Of a stretch of 64,000 nt of DNA, positions 55,935 to 64,000 are shown piece by piece (the stretch's first letter is position 1; each line of letters starts with the position of its first letter). The position numbers were made by a program, and so were the translations under genes. The notes under the pieces are model-generated. The model ran no database searches. It was not told the origin of the DNA and saw only the letters and a program-made list of their open reading frames with translations. The stretch lies in contig CAJOIT010000003.1 in assembly GCA_905234755.1 (NCBI GenBank), positions 259,135 to 323,134 on the forward strand. Reading direction: 5' to 3'. Origin of the DNA: an uncultured Bacteroidales bacterium (GTDB lineage Bacteria; Bacteroidota; Bacteroidia; Bacteroidales; ML635J-15).

Positions 55935-57341
55935 TTATGAAAACAAGTCGTTCATGGTGACTTCGTTCTGGCAAATAGAGGAGTGTTTGTTTTGTTTTAT
56001 GCCGTAAGTCGTTATGAATGTGTTTGTTGGAGTAATGCTAGTATTTGTGCTTTCTTTGAACGATGACATTCTGTCGCGCAATTTTTCGGCATAGTTTTTT
56101 GTAATTTGATATTTTTCAATGGAGAATTTTATTTCGCATAGGTTTATAATGCGGTCGGCTCGTTCTATTACCAAGTCTATTTGCAATTCGTTGTTGCGCC
56201 ACGATGTTGACTTTGTTGAAATGCCAGAAATTCCGAGTGCTTTTTTTATCTGTTCAAGGTGGGTTAGGCATATCAGTTCAAATGTAAACCCTTGCCATGT
56301 GTTTATTTTGGGCGTATTTATGTTTTTGCTCCAGAAATCGTTCTCCCTGTAGTTTTTGTTTTCGATAAAGCGGAAATAAAAAAGAGTATAAAAGTCGCAC
56401 AACCTGTATATGACGTCTTTTGAAACTTTTCCCGTCTGTTGATAGCCGATGATAAAGTCGCATTTTTCGAGGTTGCTTAGCATTCTGGTAAGTGTGCTGC
56501 CTTGTATTTTTGTCTTTTGGGAAATTTCCTTGCGTGTAAGTCCGGAATTTTTGTCCGATAATGACTTGACTATGGAAATATATTTGTCGGAGTTGGTGAA
56601 AAGAGTGTTGTAAAGCTCGTCAAATTCCATTTTTAGGATGCCGTTTTTCGAAAAGAACAATTCATCGATGTTTTGAGCAAGTGAAAATTGCTTTTGCAAC
56701 AGTTTGAGGTAGAATGGAATTCCGCCCATGACCATATATGTTTGTAGGATGGTGTACCTGTCCCAATGGAACTTGCGGCTTTTCAGGAATTCTTCTGTCT
56801 CTTTGAGGTTGAATGGTTCGAGGAATATTTGGCATGTGATTCTGTTGTGTAATCCGCCTTGGTTTTCGAGCAGTTTGTCGTTCATCCATGATGTTGCCGA
56901 ACCGGAGGCGATAAGCATGATGTCGTTGCGCTGGGCTGCCCATGAGTTCCAGAAGTATTCCAATGCCTTGACAAATTTTGAGTTGTGCGTGTCAATCCAC
57001 GGCATTTCATCGAAGAATATCACTTTTTTCTTTTTGATTGGCAACGAGCCGAGATAGTTTTGCAGTTGCAAAAATGCTTCAAACCAGTTTTTCAGTGTTA
57101 TTTTCAATGGAGTTTTCATGTAATCCTTGAGTTTTTCTGCAAACATCATCAGTTGTTCGCTGTTGGACAGATTGTGTCCGCCTGTATAGTAGAATGCAAA
57201 CTTCTTGCCGTATAGGTTGTTGATTAAGAATGTTTTGCCAACGCGACGTCTGCCCGAGATTATTACAAATTCGGATTGTTTTGATTCGTAGCACAGATTG
57301 AGCCTATCTTTTTCTTTTTGCCTTCCGATTAGCTTGTCCAT
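55935..57341 (-). CDS. AAA-type ATPase with C-terminal DUF234/PD-(D/E)XK-like region
   Basis: 468 residues. Walker A in IISGRRRVGKTFLINNLYG (about 27-45), Walker B in KVIFFDEMPWID, sensor IASGSATSWM, a winged-helix part (KEISQKTKIQGSTLTRMLSN, about 270-290) and a C-terminal nuclease-like core ending in QIDLVIERADRIINLCEIKF. This is the archaeal-type ATPase/DUF234 class, abundant in gut Bacteroidota, function unknown. The gene is enclosed by two copies of a palindromic repeat, with the upstream copy supplying GTTG 19 bases before TACCTTTG as a possible promoter. Confidence 0.85.
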   Translation of the reverse strand: MDKLIGRQKEKDRLNLCYESKQSEFVIISGRRRVGKTFLINNLYGKKFAFYYTGGHNLSNSEQLMMFAEKLKDYMKTPLKITLKNWFEAFLQLQNYLGSLPIKKKKVIFFDEMPWIDTHNSKFVKALEYFWNSWAAQRNDIMLIASGSATSWMNDKLLENQGGLHNRITCQIFLEPFNLKETEEFLKSRKFHWDRYTILQTYMVMGGIPFYLKLLQKQFSLAQNIDELFFSKNGILKMEFDELYNTLFTNSDKYISIVKSLSDKNSGLTRKEISQKTKIQGSTLTRMLSNLEKCDFIIGYQQTGKVSKDVIYRLCDFYTLFYFRFIENKNYRENDFWSKNINTPKINTWQGFTFELICLTHLEQIKKALGISGISTKSTSWRNNELQIDLVIERADRIINLCEIKFSIEKYQITKNYAEKLRDRMSSFKESTNTSITPTNTFITTYGIKQNKHSSICQNEVTMNDLFS

Positions 57342-57387
57342 TGCGTATGCCTTTAAAAATCACAGCACAAAGGTAATACTTTTTTTG

Positions 57388-57493
57388 TTAGATGCAACCA
57401 AATCTGTATATTTTTTATAACTTTTGGTTGCAATCATTTAGTTAATTGCAACCAAAAGTATGTTTGTAAAGTGAGTTTTGGTTGCATCTAACC
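57388..57493. repeat. Right flank repeat of the ATPase gene
   Basis: Second copy of the paired GATGCAACCAAA / TTTTGGTTGC hairpin repeat, same internal order as the left copy: TTAGATGCAACCAAA, CTTTTGGTTGC, GCAACCAAAAGTATG, TTTTGGTTGCATCTAACC. Confidence 0.8.
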
Positions 57494-57529
57494 TAATTAT
57501 TGAAAGTCAAAAATAATCCTAAATTATTG

Positions 57530-58870
57530 TTATTCAGCAATTAAGTTTCTGTAATGCTTGTATCTGTCTACTACATTGTTTGTGAATTTGACAGTTCTGC
57601 TTCCTTTGTATTTTCCGCATTTGACATCGGTGTCGGTGTAAAATTCCCTGTCATTCAGATGCTCCATATATTTGGCAAGGTTTTTCCATGAGTTGGGGTT
57701 GCCCGTATGCTTCATTGCAAGTGTGTATGCATCTTCAGAGTGTCCGTGTCCAGCGTTGTATCCCATTAGTACATAGCGAACTATTACAGATGTGTCGGTT
57801 ATTGTTTCTGGGGTGTGTTTTTTCAAATAATCGACATGTTTTATTCCTGCTGCCATTTGTACATCAGGATTTGAAATGTCGGCACTGTCGTGAGCAAATT
57901 TCTGGTATGCCAAAGGCATAAGTTGCATAAGTCCGTATGCTCCTGATGGATTGCTAATGTCGGGGTTGAAGCGCGATTCTTCGCAAATAAGTGAGGCAAT
58001 GAGACGCCAGTCCCATCCTAGTTTTTTTGAGTGTCTTTTTATAAGTTCATCGTATGCACTTATCTGACCGTTGTTTCCGGAATAATATCTGCCTGACACA
58101 TTTATGTTTATGTACGAGTAGTATATTTCGTGCCGCAGTTTGAAATGCTTGGTTTCTTTTTCTCGAGAAAGCCATGAGTTTATGCTGTCGAGTAGCGCTT
58201 TGGATTCTGGGCGTGTTTTCCAACGAATTTGCCGTGGTAGGCATATTGTGGTGTCGATTTCGAGCCGTGGGTATGCTTTCTGGTAGGTGAGGGCGAGTGC
58301 CGAGTCGCATATTGCGGCAGAAATTTCTCCCGATGCAACCTTTCGTGCTAATCTTTCGGACGAAATGCTGTCGATGCTGATTATTGTTTTCCCTTTGTTC
58401 TTAATGCAGAAATTTTGCATACCTATTATATATAGGGTGTCGGAAATTTCTTTTGTGTGACTGAGAATTACATGATTTGAATTTATAAGAGGTTCGGATG
58501 AGCAACTGTCGCTGAGAGCGGTATGCTTGACGATTATATCGCACTGTTCTTCGGCGAGAAGTTTTTCTGCTTCGGTTTCTGTGTTTGCGATAATTACATT
58601 GAGTTCTAAGCCGTGAGCAGTAGCGAAATCATTAAATGTTTCGAGTTGGAATCCGCGTGGATTGGCGTTGTATATGCAGTATTCTGTTGCGTTTTCGGAA
58701 AGTGCTACATTCAGTATGCCTGATTCTAAAATTTCGTTGTAGTCGCGAATGATGATTTCGATTGGTTCTTCTGTGGTTTCATCCACGAGGCACTTGACAA
58801 TAGATATAATTGCCAGTATTGACAATACCGACACAACAATAAGTCGTGATATTCTGGCGTTTGTGTCCAT
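57530..58870 (-). CDS. mltF: MltF-like membrane-bound lytic transglycosylase
   Basis: 446 residues. N-terminal membrane anchor (about 10-28), an extracellular-solute-binding family 3 domain (about 45-245; LNVALSENATEYCIYNANPR, CDIIVKHTAL) and an SLT domain (about 285-440) with the catalytic Glu in CEESRFNPDISNPSGAYGLM and the closing AGHGHSEDAYTLA. It cleaves peptidoglycan glycan strands with 1,6-anhydro formation. The upstream porin gene ends 3 bases before its start, so the two are one transcript. Confidence 0.9.
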   Translation of the reverse strand: MDTNARISRLIVVSVLSILAIISIVKCLVDETTEEPIEIIIRDYNEILESGILNVALSENATEYCIYNANPRGFQLETFNDFATAHGLELNVIIANTETEAEKLLAEEQCDIIVKHTALSDSCSSEPLINSNHVILSHTKEISDTLYIIGMQNFCIKNKGKTIISIDSISSERLARKVASGEISAAICDSALALTYQKAYPRLEIDTTICLPRQIRWKTRPESKALLDSINSWLSREKETKHFKLRHEIYYSYININVSGRYYSGNNGQISAYDELIKRHSKKLGWDWRLIASLICEESRFNPDISNPSGAYGLMQLMPLAYQKFAHDSADISNPDVQMAAGIKHVDYLKKHTPETITDTSVIVRYVLMGYNAGHGHSEDAYTLAMKHTGNPNSWKNLAKYMEHLNDREFYTDTDVKCGKYKGSRTVKFTNNVVDRYKHYRNLIAE

Positions 58871-58873
58871 TCC

Positions 58874-60733
58874 CTAGTCGTAGAATTCCCATGATATTCC
58901 GAAGTTGAATGCGAGAGGATTGTCAGGCAGTCTGTATAGAGTGAAGTATGTCGGTTTCATGAATAGAGAGCCGTAGTTGGATACTTTTGCAAAAATGCGG
59001 AACCTTTTGATTTTTGCGCCTACGAAAAATCCCAAGTAAGGGTAGAACCCGAATTTTTTTTCGTCTTGCAGGAAGAATACTCCAGAAGATGGCATGTATG
59101 CATATCCATAGAAATTGGAATTCATTTTTGCATCAAGTCCAATTTGCAGGAGCAGTGCATTGCTGAACATTCCAGTCATGAAGTATAAGCTTGTGTATCC
59201 GGCGACTTCTGGCAACCGGACATATTGCTTGTCGCTAATGTACTGGTAGGCGACTTCGTTGAACCAGTGGAATTTCCAGAAATTAAAAGTCTTATTTATG
59301 TAGACATCTGCTATCAGGTTGGCTTTGTTTATTTGCGTAGGCATTGCCTGATAGTCGTATATTATGTAGTTGTGCAGTAGATTTAGGTTTGCACCTACCG
59401 ACAGGTGGAACTTTTCGTAGAAGAAGTCGAGGTGAGCGGTTGCGACTCCGCTTTTCTTGAAATTGTTGTCCCACTTGAAGTTGTTGGATGTGTAGTATGC
59501 GTCAAATACGCTTGCATTGCATAGTGAATATCCTGCTTTTGCGTTAATGCCCAAGTATTTTCCGAACATTTGCCTAAGAGTGGCGGAAACATCCAAGTCG
59601 AATGCATCACTGCCAAAAGCACAGTAGTCGGCTTCGGCTTGCAGGTCTGTCTTGTTGTGCTTTAGCAGCAGGTTTCCTGTTATGTATGTCGAGTTGTATA
59701 GTTTTTTGTATGTGCTGTCAATATTGTAGGCGTATAGTTTGTTCTTCAGACCTGCGTAAAGTTTCAGCTGGTTGCCTGTGGAATCGTTATGAATGTTGAG
59801 GCAGAACAATAGTTTGTTGTTGAACTGGTAGTAAGTTGTAGAGTCGAGGGTTTTGCTTGAATCGTTGTAGAAGTTCGTGTAGAACGACGATGCTATGTCG
59901 CTGTATTTGCGAATGTAGCGGTCGAATGTTACATCGTGGACGATTGAGAATTTGCTATGCAGGTTTTTGTTCAAAACAGTATCGTTCTTTTCGTCCCTGA
60001 TGAGTGTATCGATTGTATAGTGTCCGAATCTGTATTCATGGTTGTATTGCCCGCCTAACTGGGAGATTGTACTTGTGGCTTTTTTGAGCATAACATTATT
60101 GTCTACAGCACGGATGTCACCGCTTTCAAACCTGTCAATATCTTCGATGCCACCGTTTTCGTTGCTGTTTATCTTGTTGAAAATGAAGTTGAAATGGTTC
60201 TGGTATTTCTTTTTTGTGAATGCACCGGCTAAATATAGTGCGTTTACCTTTGATGCATTGTTCAGGTAAAAACCGTCGGAGTTGGAAATGTCGTAGTTGA
60301 ATGTAAGGTTGAAGTACGGTGAGAAATTCTGGCTGTGGATGAATTTTACAAGTTCAAGCCCTTTGTTTCCGCCTGTGAAATCGAAACGGGTGAATGGTTT
60401 TTGCGCGTCGAAATATATTACATCGCTATGCGACTTTATGAATGCCTGATAGTTGTCGAGGAAAAAGAAATCGTGTTTTTCCCATTTTTTCGAGAATATT
60501 GCAGTGAGGTAGGGGTTGCCCGGATTCATAAGACCGAGGGTGTTGTCCGACACTTTCTGCTGAGGCATGAATTTGTAGAATTCGTCGAGAGTTGTATCGT
60601 TGTAGAAACGCATGTCGGTGGTGGTGTCGTTGTTGAGGGTATACGACGAAAAATAGCGCCGAATACCTTCGTGCTGAGCCGATGCTGTGATTCCCATCAG
60701 CAATAAAATAACGATAACCGCCAATTTACGCAT
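58874..60733 (-). CDS. Putative outer-membrane porin
   Basis: 619 residues from ATG 60733 (ATG 60742 in frame is also possible). Signal peptide MRKLAVIVILLLMGITASA. The rest alternates polar and aromatic residues in many predicted beta strands, ending in aromatic ...NFGISWEFYD, the usual signature of outer-membrane barrels. It matches the Bacteroidota putative porin family. Adjacent to the lytic transglycosylase gene in the same direction. Confidence 0.85.
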   Translation of the reverse strand: MRKLAVIVILLLMGITASAQHEGIRRYFSSYTLNNDTTTDMRFYNDTTLDEFYKFMPQQKVSDNTLGLMNPGNPYLTAIFSKKWEKHDFFFLDNYQAFIKSHSDVIYFDAQKPFTRFDFTGGNKGLELVKFIHSQNFSPYFNLTFNYDISNSDGFYLNNASKVNALYLAGAFTKKKYQNHFNFIFNKINSNENGGIEDIDRFESGDIRAVDNNVMLKKATSTISQLGGQYNHEYRFGHYTIDTLIRDEKNDTVLNKNLHSKFSIVHDVTFDRYIRKYSDIASSFYTNFYNDSSKTLDSTTYYQFNNKLLFCLNIHNDSTGNQLKLYAGLKNKLYAYNIDSTYKKLYNSTYITGNLLLKHNKTDLQAEADYCAFGSDAFDLDVSATLRQMFGKYLGINAKAGYSLCNASVFDAYYTSNNFKWDNNFKKSGVATAHLDFFYEKFHLSVGANLNLLHNYIIYDYQAMPTQINKANLIADVYINKTFNFWKFHWFNEVAYQYISDKQYVRLPEVAGYTSLYFMTGMFSNALLLQIGLDAKMNSNFYGYAYMPSSGVFFLQDEKKFGFYPYLGFFVGAKIKRFRIFAKVSNYGSLFMKPTYFTLYRLPDNPLAFNFGISWEFYD

Positions 60734-60790
60734 AGGATGCAAAATTATTAAAAATTTTGGAACTGAGGGAATGTAAATTCAGTGCATGGG

Positions 60791-60822
60791 CAAAAAAGAT
60801 GCGCCCCATATAGAGGCGCATC
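60791..60822 (-). terminator. Terminator of nifJ
   Basis: GATGCGCC ... GGCGCATC stem at 60798-60805 and 60815-60822; on the minus strand followed by six T. Confidence 0.85.
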
Positions 60823-60854
60823 GGATTTATTATTGAAAATAATTTCAAATCAAA

Positions 60855-63800
60855 TTATTTCCCTTCGCTCAATCTCTTGTAGCCTTCGTATCTCAGCTTT
60901 GCAAACTGTTCGGTCTTAGCGAACAATTCCTTAGCTTCTTCTGGGAAGGTCTTGAGAAGCGAGTTGTAACGAACTTCGCCCATGATGAAGTTCTGGAATT
61001 CAGCCCAGTTCGGTTCCTTGCTGTCAAGGTGGAATCCGTTCTGTCCAGCTTCTTCTTCAGCAGGGTTGAAGCGCCACAAGTGCCAGTAACCGCAGTCAAC
61101 AGCAAGCTTTTCTTCGTGCTGTGTACGACCCATACCAATCTTAATACCGTGGTTGATACATGGAGCGTAGCAGATTACCAATGATGGTCCATGATAAGCT
61201 TCAGCTTCCTTGATTGCCTTGAAGTACTGTGCTGGGCTTGCTCCCATTGCAACCTGTGCAACATAAACATAGCCGTAGCTCTTTGCAATCATACCGAGGT
61301 CTTTCTTGCGAACCTTCTTGCCCGATGCAGCAAACTTAGCAACAGCACCTGCTGGAGTAGCCTTTGATGACTGTCCACCTGTGTTGGAGTAAACTTCGGT
61401 ATCGAGAACAAGAACATTAACATCTTCGCCGCTTGCCAATACATGGTCGAGACCGCCGAAACCTATATCGTATGCCCAGCCGTCACCACCAAATATCCAC
61501 TGCGATTTCTTTACAAGGTGATCCTTGAGGTCAACAATCTGCTTGCAGTAGTCGCAACCGCACTTTTCGCATTCAGCAACAATCTTGTCTGCGAGTTCTG
61601 CAGTCTTGATACCACATTCGCGGTTGTCGATCCATTCCTGGAACATTGCCTTGAGTTCTGCGCTGCAGCAGTTGCATTCTGCGATAGCTTCGCGCATGAT
61701 GCGTTCTACTCTGTCGCGCATCTGGCGGGTTGCTGTTGCCATACCGAGACCAAATTCAGCATTGTCTTCGAACAAGCTGTTTGCCCAAGCAACACCCTTG
61801 CCGTTGCGGTTGCTCTTGCAGTATGGAGTAGCAGGAGCCGAACCACCATAGATTGACGAACAACCTGTAGCGTTAGCAACAAGCATTCTTTCGCCGAACA
61901 ACTGAGTGATAGTCTTGATGTACGGAGTTTCACCGCAACCTGCACATGCACCCGAGAACTCGAACAATGGCTGTGCGAACTGGCTGTTCTTTACATTTGC
62001 GTACTTATCAATGAGGTTGTCCTTGTAAGTAACATTCTTCTGGCTGTAGTTCCAGTTGTCAACTTCACCAAGCTGGCTTTCGAAAGGCTTCATAACCAAT
62101 GCCTTTTCCTTAGCAGGACATACGTCGGCGCAGTTACCGCAGCCTGTGCAGTCCATAGCCGATACCTGCATACGGAAATGCATTCCTGCAAATTCCTTCG
62201 GCATCTTGATGTCAGCGGTCTTCATCGAAGCTGGAGCGTTCTTAAGCTCTTCGTCGGTCATAACTACCGGACGGATTGCAGCGTGAGGACATACGAGCGA
62301 GCACTGGTTGCACTGGATACACTTTGTGTTGTCCCATTCTGGAACCAAAGTAGCAACACCACGCTTTTCGTATGCTGTAGTACCTGCTGGGAAAGTACCG
62401 TCGATAATGTCCTTGAATGCGCTTACAGGCAGGTCGTTACCGCACTGTGCAACCATTGGACGCATAACCTTGTTGATGAATTCAGGATCGTTGTCGTTGT
62501 GTTCGAACTTGAATTCGGTTGTGCAGTTCAAGTTAGCCCATTCAGCAGGAATTTCAACCTTCTGGATTTCTCCACCGCGGTCAACTGCTGCGTAGTTCTT
62601 GTTAACAACATCTTCACCCTTCTTGCCGTACGACTTAACGATGAATTTCTTCATCTGCTCAACTGCGAGGTCGTAAGGAATAACGCCCGAAATCTTGAAG
62701 AATGCACTCTGGAGGATGGTGTTGGTTCTATTGCCAAGACCGATTTCCATAGCAATCTTAGTAGCGTCGATGATGTACATGTTGATGTGCTTTTCAGCCA
62801 AGTATTTCTTTACATTGTCTGGCAAGTGCTTCTTGGTTTCTTCAACCGACCATGGCGAGTTGTAGAGGAATGTTCCGTTTTCCTTCAAACCGCGCAGGCA
62901 GTCGTACTTGCGGAGGTATGATGGAACGTGAACAGCTACGAAATCAGGAGTACCTACAAGATACGGAGCAAGTATTGGCTGGTCACCGAAACGAAGGTGC
63001 GAGCAGGTGTAACCGCCCGATTTCTTCGAGTCGTAGTCGAAGTATGCCTGGCTGTACTTGTTGGTGTTGTCACCGATGATCTTAATGGAGTTCTTGTTTG
63101 CACCTACTGTACCGTCAGCACCAAGTCCGTAGAACTTAGCTTCGAAAGTGCCCTTCGGAAGTATTGAAATTTCCGGAAGTATCGGGAGTGAACGGAAAGT
63201 AACATCATCAACAATACCAACTGTGAACTGGTTCATAGGCTTGTCTGCTGCCAAGTTGTTGAAAACAGAAAGTATGTGAGCCGGAGTTGTGTCCTTTGAT
63301 GACAAACCGTAGCGTCCGCCGATAATCATTGGCTTTTCAGCGCAGTCCTTGAGAGCTTCAACAACGTCCAAGTATAGAGGATCGCCATTTGCTCCAGGTT
63401 CTTTTGTACGGTCGAGAACGCAGATTCTCTTAACGCTCTTAGGCATAACATCCATCAAGTACTTAACGCTGAATGGACGGTACAGGTGAACGCTGATGAG
63501 ACCGAGTTTCTTTCCGTTTGCATTTTCCTTGTCGATAACGGTCTTGATAACGTCGGTGATTGAACCCATAGCTACGATGATGTCGGTAGCATCCTTTGCG
63601 CCGTAGAATGTGAAAGGAGCATATTCACGACCTGTGATCTTGCTCATTTCCTTCATGTACTTAGCAACGATTTCTGGAAGAGCATCGTAGTACTTGTTCT
63701 GAGCCTCGCGTGTCTGGAAGTAGATGTCGGGGTTCTGAGCGGTACCGCGTGTTACAGGGTGCTCTGGATTGAGCGAGCGGTCGCGGTATTCCTTCAAAGC

Positions 63801-64000
63801 TGTCCAGTTAACGAGCTTCTTGAGTTCGTCCTGGTCAGCAGCTTCTACCTTCTGGATTTCGTGAGATGTACGGAAACCGTCGAAGAAGTGGAGGAACGGA
63901 ACGCGTCCTTCGATAGCTGCGAGGTGAGCAACTGGAGCCAAGTCCATGATTTCCTGAACCGAACCGGTAGCCAACAAAGCGAAACCAGTCTGACGAGCGC
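60855..64000 (-). CDS. nifJ: Pyruvate:ferredoxin (flavodoxin) oxidoreductase, N-terminal part outside window
   Basis: About 1048 residues are visible; the frame stays open to the right edge (reading QTGFALLATGSVQE), so about 130 N-terminal residues are missing. Seen in order: the end of domain I, the CoA/gamma domain, two [4Fe-4S] motifs (CIQCNQCSLVCPHAAIRP; DCTGCGNCADVCPAKEKAL), the TPP domain start SGACAGCGETPYIK and TPP-Mg site GGDGWAYDIGFGG...YSNTGGQSS. It oxidises pyruvate to acetyl-CoA and CO2 while reducing ferredoxin, which can feed an [FeFe]-hydrogenase, in line with hydF. Transcribed alone into the terminator at 60791. Confidence 0.97.
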   Translation of the reverse strand, partial: ARQTGFALLATGSVQEIMDLAPVAHLAAIEGRVPFLHFFDGFRTSHEIQKVEAADQDELKKLVNWTALKEYRDRSLNPEHPVTRGTAQNPDIYFQTREAQNKYYDALPEIVAKYMKEMSKITGREYAPFTFYGAKDATDIIVAMGSITDVIKTVIDKENANGKKLGLISVHLYRPFSVKYLMDVMPKSVKRICVLDRTKEPGANGDPLYLDVVEALKDCAEKPMIIGGRYGLSSKDTTPAHILSVFNNLAADKPMNQFTVGIVDDVTFRSLPILPEISILPKGTFEAKFYGLGADGTVGANKNSIKIIGDNTNKYSQAYFDYDSKKSGGYTCSHLRFGDQPILAPYLVGTPDFVAVHVPSYLRKYDCLRGLKENGTFLYNSPWSVEETKKHLPDNVKKYLAEKHINMYIIDATKIAMEIGLGNRTNTILQSAFFKISGVIPYDLAVEQMKKFIVKSYGKKGEDVVNKNYAAVDRGGEIQKVEIPAEWANLNCTTEFKFEHNDNDPEFINKVMRPMVAQCGNDLPVSAFKDIIDGTFPAGTTAYEKRGVATLVPEWDNTKCIQCNQCSLVCPHAAIRPVVMTDEELKNAPASMKTADIKMPKEFAGMHFRMQVSAMDCTGCGNCADVCPAKEKALVMKPFESQLGEVDNWNYSQKNVTYKDNLIDKYANVKNSQFAQPLFEFSGACAGCGETPYIKTITQLFGERMLVANATGCSSIYGGSAPATPYCKSNRNGKGVAWANSLFEDNAEFGLGMATATRQMRDRVERIMREAIAECNCCSAELKAMFQEWIDNRECGIKTAELADKIVAECEKCGCDYCKQIVDLKDHLVKKSQWIFGGDGWAYDIGFGGLDHVLASGEDVNVLVLDTEVYSNTGGQSSKATPAGAVAKFAASGKKVRKKDLGMIAKSYGYVYVAQVAMGASPAQYFKAIKEAEAYHGPSLVICYAPCINHGIKIGMGRTQHEEKLAVDCGYWHLWRFNPAEEEAGQNGFHLDSKEPNWAEFQNFIMGEVRYNSLLKTFPEEAKELFAKTEQFAKLRYEGYKRLSEGK

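Overview
The window reads as chromosomal DNA of a strictly anaerobic, fermentative member of the Bacteroidota, most likely Bacteroidales. Four things support this: promoters of the Bacteroidota type (-7 TAnnTTTG, sometimes with TTTG 18-19 bases upstream); families typical of the phylum (SusC-like TonB receptor, BspA-type leucine-rich repeats, FISUMP domains, DUF5606, putative porin, DUF4143 ATPase); anaerobic enzymes (pyruvate:ferredoxin oxidoreductase, HydF, a 2-hydroxyacyl-CoA dehydratase activase); and scarce Shine-Dalgarno sites. The species cannot be named from the sequence alone.

Layout. 0-23 kb is mainly housekeeping on the minus strand: dehydratase activase (cut by the left edge), TetR, gpmI, a BspA-type protein, a DUF4143 ATPase behind a 33-bp promoter-like repeat array, mutS (plus strand), hydF, an AlaX-like editing protein, thioredoxin lipoprotein, miaA, a LuxC-like acyl-CoA reductase group, a metal-uptake group (HMA protein, TonB receptor, His/Cys-rich protein), an rRNA pseudouridine synthase, an Rpn-type nuclease and an XRE regulator. 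37-64 kb is again mostly housekeeping and envelope genes: a fused glycogen synthase/phosphorylase, a repeat-rich FISUMP surface protein, a CAU tRNA, RidA, a sugar-isomerase-like protein, an S8 protease with a likely beta-barrel, a CHASE2 protein, glpK, S1/P1 nuclease, L,D-transpeptidase, a repeat-flanked ATPase, a MltF-like transglycosylase, a putative porin and nifJ (cut by the right edge).

The outstanding region is 23.7-36.8 kb, all on the plus strand. It holds a complete diversity-generating retroelement (DGR) wired to a phosphosignalling and caspase locus: FISUMP protein, Ca-loop protein, zinc-ribbon/FHA protein, membrane PP2C phosphatase, two secreted caspase-like proteases, receptor kinase 1 with variable region VR1, FHA/membrane/zinc-ribbon protein, secreted unknown protein, receptor kinase 2 with VR2, a protein resembling MutS domain I, the template repeat (TR) and the reverse transcriptase (RT). 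Aligned by eye over 67 codons, VR1 differs from the TR at 25 bases, all at template adenines, plus one inserted codon; VR2 differs at 25 bases, 24 at template adenines. Both VRs form the extreme C-terminus of single-pass transmembrane Ser/Thr kinases with intact catalytic residues, so the DGR appears to diversify the periplasmic sensor end of receptor kinases. Both VRs are followed by long inverted repeats that differ in sequence but share geometry.

Working model (inference): variable FISUMP/C-type-lectin-like domains bind changing ligands outside the cytoplasm; the kinases phosphorylate partners read by the two FHA proteins and reset by PP2C; the two exported caspase-like proteases are candidate effectors. 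Short repeats with alternating GAAAC and GGGCTTTAGCCC-like palindromes lie between the modules of this locus.
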